Positions 1 to 5,423 are shown, counted from the stretch's first letter. The stretch: 7,061 nucleotides of DNA from Oribacterium parvum (GCA_938022235.1 CALIEL010000238.1:1-7061), one strand, 5' to 3'. Program-made: numbers and translations. Notes: a model not told the origin generated them from the letters alone.

Positions 1-804
1 CTGTCCTTTTGCGGTTTGGATGAGAATGGTATCCTGGACTATGCTTCTTTAGAAAAGCTTTGGAAGAAAAATACCAAAGCCATCGTTCATACCCATGCCT
101 CCAACCTGACAGGGGATCTGGTGGATTTAGAAAGAATATCCGCCTTTGTGAAAGAAAAATCCTTGCTTTGGATTGTGGATGCTTCTCAGACTGCAGGAGT
201 TTATGATATTGACGTGGAAAAGCTGGGTATTGACATCCTGTGCTTTACTGGACATAAATCCCTTTTGGGGCCTCAGGGTACCGGGGGAATGCTGATTAAG
301 GAAGGAATTTCTCTTCGCTCTTTATCTTACGGAGGAACCGGGGTGGAAACCTATAATGAAGATATGCCGGCAGAGTATCCGAATCACCTGGAAGCAGGAA
401 CCTTAAATGCCCATGGCATTGCAGGACTTCATGAGGGGGTGGCCTATATTCAAAGAGAAGGTATTGCAACTATCCGAGAGAAAGAGCTTAGCCTAATGGA
501 GCAGTTTAAAAAGGGAATTGAGTCCCTTCCCGGTGTAAAGCTCTACGGAAATTTTCAGGAGAAAAAACGCTGTCCTATTGTCAGCATGAATCTCTATGCC
601 TATGATTCCGCCATGGTCAGTGATGAACTCTTTACCCGTTTTAATATTGCCACCAGAGCAGGAGGGCATTGTGCACCTCTTATGCATAAGGCTTTAAACA
701 ATGTGGAGCAGGGCTGTGTTCGCTTTAGCTTTTCTCATTTTAATACGGAGGAGGAAGTGGCCAAGGCGGTGGAGGCCATTCGAATTCTTTCGGAGGAAGG
801 CTAG
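1..804 (+). CDS. Cysteine desulfurase / selenocysteine lyase-like aminotransferase class V (5' end missing)
   Basis: PLP-dependent class V aminotransferase of the NifS/CsdB-like group, which removes sulfur (or selenium) from cysteine (or selenocysteine) as an enzyme-bound persulfide (or selenide). The frame is open from base 1, so the gene starts outside the window. The 267 visible residues against a usual length near 380 suggest roughly 110 N-terminal residues are missing. Visible motifs are HASNLTG (residues 33-39, cofactor-contacting Asn), VDASQTAG (59-66, PLP-pyridine Asp), FTGHKSLLGPQGTGG (82-96, Schiff-base Lys codon at 256-258) and RAGGHCAPLMH near the C-terminus, whose Cys (codon 670-672) is the expected persulfide-forming residue. 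The stop is TAG. Placement upstream of yedF, DUF3343, selC and selD suggests selenium or sulfur supply to SelD; cysteine versus selenocysteine preference cannot be read from the sequence. The family is secure, the substrate is inferred. Confidence 0.93.
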   Translation: MSFCGLDENGILDYASLEKLWKKNTKAIVHTHASNLTGDLVDLERISAFVKEKSLLWIVDASQTAGVYDIDVEKLGIDILCFTGHKSLLGPQGTGGMLIKEGISLRSLSYGGTGVETYNEDMPAEYPNHLEAGTLNAHGIAGLHEGVAYIQREGIATIREKELSLMEQFKKGIESLPGVKLYGNFQEKKRCPIVSMNLYAYDSAMVSDELFTRFNIATRAGGHCAPLMHKALNNVEQGCVRFSFSHFNTEEEVAKAVEAIRILSEEG

Positions 805-840
805 AGAACCGAAAAGGGAAGTAAAAGTAGTAGATAGATA

Positions 841-883
841 AAAAAGACTATTTATATTAATTTGAAATATAAACAGTCTTTTT
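841..883 (+). terminator. Long intrinsic terminator, probably bidirectional
   Basis: The arms are 841-858 and 866-883: AAAAAGACT pairs with AGTCTTTTT and TTTATATT with AATATAAA, separated by one A/C mismatch (850/874), around a 7-nt loop (859-865). The right arm ends in a T run and the left arm starts with an A run, so it could stop transcription on either strand. It lies 37 bases after the desulfurase stop and separates that gene from yedF. The stem is AT-rich apart from the GACT/AGTC block. Confidence 0.8.
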
Positions 884-888
884 ATAAT
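862..888 (+). promoter_or_regulatory. Possible sigma-A promoter for yedF
   Basis: TTGAAA (862-867) and a perfect TATAAT (883-888) are present, but the spacer is only 15 bases and both boxes overlap the terminator. A second weak candidate is TATAGT at 922-927, with only a poor -35 at 898-903. Some promoter is expected here because a strong terminator precedes yedF, but neither candidate is convincing. Confidence 0.3.
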
Positions 889-906
889 AATTTCTTATTA
901 GACTTT

Positions 907-954
907 TTCTCCTGAATTTTTTATAGTTTAGGAGAATCATTATTGAAAGGAGAA
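907..954 (+). promoter_or_regulatory. yedF leader with an anti-Shine-Dalgarno repeat
   Basis: TTCTCCT at 907-913 is complementary to two copies of AGGAGAA: one at 930-936 and one at 948-954, which is the yedF ribosome binding site. The first pairing makes a 7-bp hairpin with a 16-nt loop and leaves the SD free. The second would bury the SD. The two pairings are mutually exclusive, as in a translational switch, but with 7 bp each this is only suggestive. Confidence 0.3.
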
Positions 955-959
955 GCAAA

Positions 960-1541
960 ATGGATAAAAACTTAGACTGTAAAGGCTTGGCTTGTCCTCT
1001 TCCCGTAGTGGAAGCAAAGAAGGCTATGGAGGAAATGCAGGAAGGAATTCTTACCGTACTGGTGGATAATGAGACCGCAGTACAGAATTTGCAGAGACTG
1101 GGACAGAAATTTCAGTACGCGGTAGCTTCCCAAAAGCTTTCTGAGAAAGAATTTGAGGTTCGTATTGAAGTGAAGAAGCAGGAGGGTACATCCAAGGAGA
1201 AGGAAGCTACTTGTACTGTGGTATTTTCTTCCAACAAGATGGGAGAGGGTGCAGAGGAGCTTGGACATACTTTGATTAAGTCCTTCGTTTTCGCTTTGAG
1301 CAATGTGGATCCTTTGCCAACGGCAATGGTTTTCTACAACAGCGGAGCTTATTTGACTTCAGAGGATTCTCCGGTGCTTTCCGACTTAAAGACTCTGGAG
1401 AAAGCCGGTGTGAAGATTATGACCTGCGGGCTTTGTGCAGACTACTATAAAATTAAGGAGAAGGTGGCTGTAGGTATTATTTCCAATATGTATGAGATCG
1501 TGGAAACACAGATGCAGTCCGATAAGATTATTAAACCATAA
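960..1541 (+). CDS. yedF: Selenium metabolism protein YedF (TusA-like + DsrE-like sulfurtransferase)
   Basis: A 193-residue two-domain protein. Residues 1-72 form a TusA/SirA-like domain with the signature CKGLACPLP, in which Cys12 of the CPxP motif is the expected sulfur/selenium-carrying residue and Cys7 lies close by. Residues about 84-190 form a DsrE/YchN-like domain containing MTCGLCADYY with a Cys156-x2-Cys159 pair. This arrangement is that of the family known as the selenium metabolism protein YedF, which occurs with selD in selenium-using bacteria. Its biochemical role is not firmly established, and a role as a selenium or sulfur relay to SelD is inferred. The ATG at 960 follows AAAGGAG (946-952) at good spacing. 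The stop TAA overlaps the next gene's ATG by one base, so the two are translationally coupled. Confidence 0.92.
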   Translation: MDKNLDCKGLACPLPVVEAKKAMEEMQEGILTVLVDNETAVQNLQRLGQKFQYAVASQKLSEKEFEVRIEVKKQEGTSKEKEATCTVVFSSNKMGEGAEELGHTLIKSFVFALSNVDPLPTAMVFYNSGAYLTSEDSPVLSDLKTLEKAGVKIMTCGLCADYYKIKEKVAVGIISNMYEIVETQMQSDKIIKP

Positions 1542-1777
1542 TGAGAGAGAAATCTTTACAATGCATCTTAAGCTTTCATAATACGGTGGATGCCTTACAG
1601 ATGGAGAAGCTGGGAAAGGAGAAGGACCTGCCGGGACGACTGATTCCCCTTCCTTCCGTGATTTCCGCAGGCTGCGGACTTGCCTGGAGTACGGCTTTGG
1701 AGAATAGAGAGAGCACTTTGGCGGCTTGTAAGGAAGCCGGTCTTGAGCCCAGTGCCGTACATGAAATTCTGTTTTAG
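1541..1777 (+). CDS. DUF3343 protein, putative Se/S carrier
   Basis: A small 78-residue cytosolic protein with no membrane segment. It fits the DUF3343 family, described as putative Se/S carrier-like: N-terminal LSFHNTVDALQMEK (residues 10-23), then RLIPLPSVISAGCGLAW (33-49), where the Pro-rich turn followed by the GCG cysteine (Cys45) is the family hallmark. Cys8 and Cys63 are also present. The function is unproven; the conserved Cys and constant association with yedF, selD and desulfurase genes argue for carrying reduced selenium or sulfur. The start ATG at 1541 shares its A with the yedF TAA stop, and yedF coding sequence supplies the purine-rich upstream region, so translation is coupled. 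The stop is TAG. Confidence 0.88.
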   Translation: MREKSLQCILSFHNTVDALQMEKLGKEKDLPGRLIPLPSVISAGCGLAWSTALENRESTLAACKEAGLEPSAVHEILF

Positions 1778-1810
1778 AAATTTTTGAAATTTGCTTTGTC
1801 ACTTTTTTTA

Positions 1811-1852
1811 CTCTATAGGAATTTTCTATAGAAATTTATTGTGATTTCCTAT
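1811..1852 (+). promoter_or_regulatory. AT-rich dyad upstream of selC, possible regulator site
   Basis: A perfect 12-base palindrome TTTCTATAGAAA (1823-1834) lies within a slightly longer imperfect dyad and is flanked by a second inverted repeat, ATAGGAA (1815-1821) with TTCCTAT (1846-1852). The centre is about 75 bases before the expected selC transcription start. LysR-type regulators commonly bind dyads with T-N11-A spacing around -65, and T1822/A1834 fit that spacing. Which protein binds, if any, is unknown. Confidence 0.3.
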
Positions 1853-1867
1853 GAATCTATTCGAGAT

Positions 1868-1897
1868 TTGACAGAGCATTTTTTTCTATGGTATAGT
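1868..1897 (+). promoter_or_regulatory. Sigma-A promoter of selC
   Basis: A consensus -35 TTGACA (1868-1873), an 18-base spacer and -10 TATAGT (1892-1897, five of six) place the transcription start near 1904, about 9 bases before the mature tRNA 5' end. No convincing terminator separates the DUF3343 gene from this promoter, so yedF-operon transcripts may also run into selC. Confidence 0.8.
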
Positions 1898-1912
1898 GTG
1901 CAGTGTTCCTTT

Positions 1913-2010
1913 GGAGGTGGATAGGTACCTGGTGAGCCTCCTGGTCTTCAAAACCAGTGTTGGATGTGTAGAACATCCTAGGTGAGTTCGATTCTCACAC
2001 ACCTTCGCCA
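1913..2010 (+). tRNA. selC: tRNA-Sec (UCA anticodon)
   Basis: Selenocysteine tRNA. It is charged with serine, converted to Sec-tRNA by SelA using selenophosphate, and delivered to UGA codons by SelB. The anticodon stem CTGGT/ACCAG (1941-1945/1953-1957) holds the loop CTTCAAA, with anticodon TCA at 1948-1950. The long variable arm has a 6-bp stem GGATGT/ACATCC (1962-1967/1973-1978). The T stem GTGAG/CTCAC (1982-1986/1994-1998) encloses TTCGATT. The acceptor strands are 1913-1920 and 1999-2006, followed by discriminator G2007 and encoded CCA (2008-2010). The 98-base length, extended D stem and long variable arm separate it from tRNA-Ser. Acceptor pair 2 is G-U and pair 8 is a G/A mismatch. selA and selB are not in this window. 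Confidence 0.97.
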
Positions 2011-2032
2011 AAGATTCCGGCATTTGCCGTTT

Positions 2033-2060
2033 AGACTGCCCTTTTTGGGCAGTCTTTTTC
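2033..2060 (+). terminator. Intrinsic terminator after selC
   Basis: A 9-bp stem AGACTGCCC/GGGCAGTCT (2033-2041/2047-2055) with a TTTTT loop is followed by a T run to 2059. A small hairpin CGGC-ATTT-GCCG (2018-2029) lies between the tRNA 3' end and this stem. The next gene's ribosome binding site starts 4 bases after the T run, so this element also sits in the leader of the glycosyltransferase gene and could act as an attenuator. Confidence 0.9.
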
Positions 2061-2073
2061 AGTAGGAGGGAAG

Positions 2074-3339
2074 ATGAAAATACTCAGTATTATTACACAA
2101 AAACCCAGTAGCACGGGCTCCGGCATTTACCTGACAGAGATTCTGAAATCTTATCAGCATCTTGGAGAAGAGCAGGCTGTGATTTGCGGGGTCACCAGGG
2201 AAGACAAGCTTCCGGATATTCCTTCCGTGGATTTTTTTCCGGTGTATTATGAATCGGAAGAATTGCCCTATCCGGTTTTGGGAATGAGTGATGAGATGCC
2301 TTACAACAGTACCAGATATAAGGATTTGACGAAGGAAATGTTGGAACAGTTTGAAAGGGCTTTTTCTAAAAAGCTGGAAGAAGTATTGTCCGGGTTTTCC
2401 CCGGATTTGATTCTTTGTCATCATCTATATCTGCTTACTGCCTTGGTGAGGGAAAAATGTCCCGATATTCCTATCTTTGCTTTTTGCCATAATACGGATC
2501 TTCGTCAAATGGAAAAGCATGATTTGGAAAAGGAAAGAATTATCCGAAACATTCAAAAGCTGGATAAAATATTTACACCTAAGGAGGCACAGAGACAGGA
2601 GGTTCTTCGTCTTTATGGTGTGAATCCTGAGAAGGTGGTAAATATCGGCATTGGCTATAATTCGGAAGTTCTTGGCTTACCCACAGGAGATGTGGTCAGT
2701 CCCCATGGTATTCCCAGAAGAAGAGAGATTCAAACTGCTTCAGGAGAAATTTTTAGCAAGGGAGAAAGTATAGACTTGCTTTTTGCCGGAAAGCTGGGAG
2801 AAAAAAAGGGAGTATTTTCTCTTTTAAGAAGCCTGGAGGCTCTTTCTCAAAAGGGAAGGAAGAATTTTCGCCTCTTTATGATTGGGGATAACGGAAATCA
2901 GGAGGAGAAGGAGGCGGTATATGCCCTGGCCAAAACCTGTAGCTATCCCATTCACTTTTTAGGTCGTTTGGACTATGCCAACCTGGTACCCTGGTATGAG
3001 TTTTCCGATTGTTTTCTTCTGCCTTCATTCTTTGATGCAGTACCCATGACGGTGATTGAGTCCTTGGCCTGTGGGAACAAGGTGGTTCTTACGGCTTTGG
3101 AAGGCTTGGAAGAGTTTTTTTCAGAAAATCTTCCCACAGCACCGATCTTTTTTGTAGAGTTGCCTCCTCGTAAAAATGCGGATGAAATACCGGAGGAAGC
3201 TCTTCCGATATTTGAGGAACGCTTAGAAAAACAAATTGCTCTATGTATGGATAGCGAGTATTCTAAAATGATTTCCATGGGTAGTCTATCCTGGGATGGA
3301 ATTGCCGAGAAAGTCCTGTCTTATCTTGACTTTTTATAG
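2074..3339 (+). CDS. GT4-like glycosyltransferase located between selC and selD
   Basis: A 421-residue GT-B-fold glycosyltransferase, most like family GT4. The N-terminal domain starts MKILSIITQKPSSTGSGIYL, with the Gly-rich loop near residues 12-18 and the following helix; FCHNTDLR (137-144) lies in the acceptor-binding half. The C-terminal domain has DLLFAGKLGEKKG (234-246, the usual Gly/Lys donor-phosphate loop) and LPSFFDAVPMTVIESLACG (316-334), where the classical E-x7-E donor motif is D321-x7-E329. There is no signal peptide or membrane segment, so it is cytosolic. The ATG at 2074 is preceded by a strong AGGAGG (2064-2069) with short 4-base spacing; the stop is TAG. Donor and acceptor sugars cannot be told from the sequence. 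Its place within a selenium locus, directly after the selC terminator, raises but does not prove a selenium-related role. Confidence 0.85.
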   Translation: MKILSIITQKPSSTGSGIYLTEILKSYQHLGEEQAVICGVTREDKLPDIPSVDFFPVYYESEELPYPVLGMSDEMPYNSTRYKDLTKEMLEQFERAFSKKLEEVLSGFSPDLILCHHLYLLTALVREKCPDIPIFAFCHNTDLRQMEKHDLEKERIIRNIQKLDKIFTPKEAQRQEVLRLYGVNPEKVVNIGIGYNSEVLGLPTGDVVSPHGIPRRREIQTASGEIFSKGESIDLLFAGKLGEKKGVFSLLRSLEALSQKGRKNFRLFMIGDNGNQEEKEAVYALAKTCSYPIHFLGRLDYANLVPWYEFSDCFLLPSFFDAVPMTVIESLACGNKVVLTALEGLEEFFSENLPTAPIFFVELPPRKNADEIPEEALPIFEERLEKQIALCMDSEYSKMISMGSLSWDGIAEKVLSYLDFL

Positions 3340-3353
3340 ATAAACCGTACAAT
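3326..3353 (+). promoter_or_regulatory. Probable sigma-A promoter of selD
   Basis: TTGACT (3326-3331), a 16-base spacer and TACAAT (3348-3353) each match consensus in five of six positions. The -35 lies in the last codons of the glycosyltransferase gene. Expected transcription start is near 3360, giving a leader of about 65 bases that contains the 3375-3402 hairpin. A less likely alternative is the extended -10 TGATATAGA at 3361-3369, which lacks a -35. Confidence 0.5.
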
Positions 3354-3370
3354 AGAAAGCTGATATAGAA

Positions 3371-3411
3371 TTAACAGGGAAGGGGTTCTGTACCTTTCCC
3401 TGCTTTGTTAA
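3371..3411 (+). terminator. Strong hairpin between glycosyltransferase and selD; weak terminator or leader structure
   Basis: A 10-bp stem (3375-3384 with 3393-3402, one G-U pair) with an 8-nt loop is flanked by a further TTAA/TTAA pairing (3371-3374/3408-3411). It is followed by CTTTGTTAAG rather than a clean T run. It may end the glycosyltransferase transcript inefficiently, or act as a 5' leader structure on selD mRNA if the promoter at 3326-3353 is used. Confidence 0.45.
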
Positions 3412-3425
3412 GTAAGGGAGATTAG

Positions 3426-4466
3426 ATGAGTAAACTTAGATTAACTCAGATGACCAAGCTTTCCGGCTGAGCCGCGAAAATAGGTCCTGAGACACTTGCT
3501 CAGGTTGTGAGCAAGCTTCCAAAATTTGATTTTGATCCTCATGTATTGGTAGGGTTGGATACTTCTGATGACGCAGCGGTTTACCAGCTTACGGAGGATC
3601 TGGCAATGATTCAAACAGTGGATTTCTTCACTCCGGTAGTGGATTACCCCTATCTGTTTGGACAGATTGCAGCGGCGAATGCCCTTTCCGATGTTTATGC
3701 GATGGGAGGCATTCCCAAGGTAGCCTTGAATATAGTCGGTTTTCCGAATTGCCTTTCTCCTGATGTTTTATCGGAAATTATGAAGGGAGGAGCGGATAAG
3801 GTGAAAGAAGCCGGAGCCATCTTGATTGGAGGACATTCCATTCAAAATGATGAGCCCTTCTACGGCCTTACCGTATCCGGTCTTGTAGATCCCAAGAAGA
3901 TTCAGAAAAACTACGGAGCCAGACCCGGGGACTGTATTCTTTTAACGAAACAGATTGGTACAGGAATTATTAATACCGCCGCTAAGGTGGAATTTGCCAG
4001 TGAAAGAGCAAAAGAGGAGTCCTACCGTGTCATGGCTTCTTTAAACCGAAAGGGAAAAGAAGTGATGGACCGGTTTACGGTTCATGCCTGCACGGATATT
4101 ACCGGCTTCGGTTTGATGGGACATGCTTTGGAGATGGCAGAGGCCAGCAAGGTGACTTTTCACTTGGATTCCTCCTCCATACCCTATATTCCGGAGAGCC
4201 TGGAGTATGCGGAATTGGGCATGATTCCGGCAGGGGCTTACGCTAACCGGAAGTTCCAGGAGGGGAAAGTGGATGTCAGCAGAATTTCCACGGCATTTCA
4301 GGATTTGCTCTTTGATCCCCAGTCTTCCGGAGGATTGCTTTACAGTATTCCCATGGAAGAAAAGGAACGAGTGCTGGAAGCTTTTGAAAAGGCAAATTTA
4401 GATACGACGGTATCCTGTATAGGAGAAGTAAGGGAATTAGAAGAGAAAAACATTATTCTCTACTAA
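3426..4466 (+). CDS. selD: Selenophosphate synthetase SelD, selenocysteine-containing
   Basis: SelD makes selenophosphate, AMP and phosphate from selenide and ATP, providing the selenium donor for Sec-tRNA and other selenium modifications. Reading from ATG 3426 (SD GGGAG at 3416-3420, 5-base spacing) gives 346 residues, the usual family length, provided the TGA at 3468 is read as Sec15. The N-terminus is then MSKLRLTQMTKLSG-U-AAK, aligning with the catalytic Cys/Sec-x-x-Lys motif of SelD (Cys17/Lys20 in E. coli); here it is Sec15/Lys18. Further SelD signatures are GLDTSDDAAVY (44-54, metal/ATP Asp residues), the TVDFF and ANALSDVYAMGG segment, CTDITGFGLMGH, and LFDPQSSGG near the C-terminus. 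A naive call starting at GTG 3507 would lose the catalytic residue and flexible N-terminus. Stop TAA; lysR follows after 45 bases. Confidence 0.96.
3468..3518 (+). promoter_or_regulatory. Sec codon (TGA 3468-3470) and bacterial SECIS element of selD
   Basis: TGA at 3468-3470 is the recoded codon. Downstream, CTTGCTCA/TGAGCAAG (3495-3502/3508-3515) forms a perfect 8-bp stem with loop GGTTG. The loop starts with GG and lies 32 bases after the TGA, within the bacterial SECIS consensus of an apical loop about 16-37 bases downstream with G in its first two positions. A competing 6-bp hairpin CCTGAG/CTCAGG (3486-3491/3499-3504) shares bases with it, so only one can form at a time; which one SelB recognises is not certain. 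Confidence 0.8.
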
Positions 4467-4511
4467 AAAACTTGCAAAGCAATAGCAATTAAGGCAACAA
4501 GGAGACGTAGC

Positions 4512-5423
4512 ATGAATATTAAACAGCTAGAAGCATTTGTACGTATCGTAAAAAACAAAAGTTTTTCACAGACGGCCAAGGAGTTATATCTTACCCAACC
4601 TACGGTGAGTTCTTATATCAGTAGTTTGGAAGAGGATTTGGGGGTACAGCTTTTTAACAGAACCACCAAAGAAGTGCATACCACCAATGAAGGAGAGCAG
4701 ATTTATCTCTATGCCAAGGATATTGTGAATCTTTCCAATAAGATTCGGAATGCCTTCAAGGATGAAGAGAAGGAAGAGGTGAATGAAATTATTATTTCCG
4801 CATCCTCCATTCCGGCCCAATACCTGCTTCCCGGTATTTTGGCAAACTTTAGTAAACGATACCCGAATACAGAGTTTCGTATTCATGAGACAGACAGCAA
4901 GGGAGCAGTGACCGATGTGGCTGAACACCGGGCGGATTTGGCTTTTTCCGGATCCATCGTTCCCATGTCCAATTGCAACTTCCTGCCTTTCTATGAAGAT
5001 GAGTTGATATTGGTCACTCCCAATACGGAATTTTACCAGAATAAGCAGAAGGAAGGGGACCTTTCTTTCTTGCGAAAGGCAGATTTTGTGATGCGGGAGA
5101 ACGGTTCTGGCACGAAAAAAGAGGCGGTAAATCTTTTGACACAGATGGGCTTAAAGCCGGAGGAAATGAAGGTGGTTGCCCGTTTTGCCAATACCGGGGC
5201 CATCTTACTTTCCGTTAAGGAAGGCATCGGGGTAGCCATAGTTTCCCGTCTTGCCGCAAGGAATGCGATTAAGAACCAGGAGCTTTTGGATTTTCCTCTG
5301 CAAAAGGACGGCTACTTCCGTAAAATTTATCTGGTCAGCAACAGCCATTACCCCATGAGCAATCGGGTGAAGCTTTTCATGCAAATGATGCAGAATCATG
5401 TTGAAAAGCAAAAGATTTTATAA
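4512..5423 (+). CDS. LysR-type regulator, selenium-metabolism associated
   Basis: A 303-residue LysR family transcription factor. The N-terminal winged HTH spans about residues 1-60: MNIKQLEAFVRIVKNKSFSQ, then AKELYLTQPTVSSYISSLEE as the recognition helix region and LFNRTTKEVHTTNEG as the wing. The linker helix is about 61-90, and the effector domain about 92-300 starts with IIISASSIPAQYLLPGIL and contains ENGSGTKKEA (196-205). These segments resemble the CysL/CbbR-like branch that includes the selenium-associated LysR regulators found beside selD. The effector is unknown; a sulfur or selenium metabolite is a reasonable guess. The ATG at 4512 has AAGGAG (4499-4504) at 7 bases. It lies 45 bases after selD, likely in the same transcript, and truA follows after 9 bases. 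Likely targets are this locus and perhaps itself. Confidence 0.9.
   Translation: MNIKQLEAFVRIVKNKSFSQTAKELYLTQPTVSSYISSLEEDLGVQLFNRTTKEVHTTNEGEQIYLYAKDIVNLSNKIRNAFKDEEKEEVNEIIISASSIPAQYLLPGILANFSKRYPNTEFRIHETDSKGAVTDVAEHRADLAFSGSIVPMSNCNFLPFYEDELILVTPNTEFYQNKQKEGDLSFLRKADFVMRENGSGTKKEAVNLLTQMGLKPEEMKVVARFANTGAILLSVKEGIGVAIVSRLAARNAIKNQELLDFPLQKDGYFRKIYLVSNSHYPMSNRVKLFMQMMQNHVEKQKIL

Noticed and set aside
805..1000. CRISPR array, IS element or prophage signal in the window
   Set aside because: No spaced direct repeats, transposase or integrase was seen here or anywhere else in the window; the repeats found are terminator and leader hairpins.
1386..1802. Minus-strand open frame of 138 codons opposite yedF and DUF3343
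   Set aside because: It lies opposite two well-supported genes, has low-complexity composition, no convincing SD and no recognisable family.
1778..1810. Terminator after the DUF3343 gene (AAATTT-TTG-AAATTT)
   Set aside because: The stem is 6 bp of only A/T, not stable enough, and the following T-rich stretch is separated from it.
1913..2010. tRNA-Ser, because of the long variable arm
   Set aside because: The anticodon is TCA (reads UGA) and the stem lengths fit tRNA-Sec; the neighbours are selenium genes.
2059..2424. Minus-strand open frame opposite the glycosyltransferase start
   Set aside because: Shadow of the coding strand, running into the terminator hairpin, with no domain signal.
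3468..3470. TGA at 3468 as a nonsense mutation or frameshift in selD
   Set aside because: It falls exactly at the known Sec/Cys position of SelD, with SECIS-like hairpins downstream and selC in the same locus.
3507..4466. selD starting at GTG 3507
   Set aside because: It would drop the catalytic U-A-A-K segment, has no proper SD and lies inside the SECIS hairpin; ATG 3426 with SD and Sec at TGA 3468 gives the full family length.
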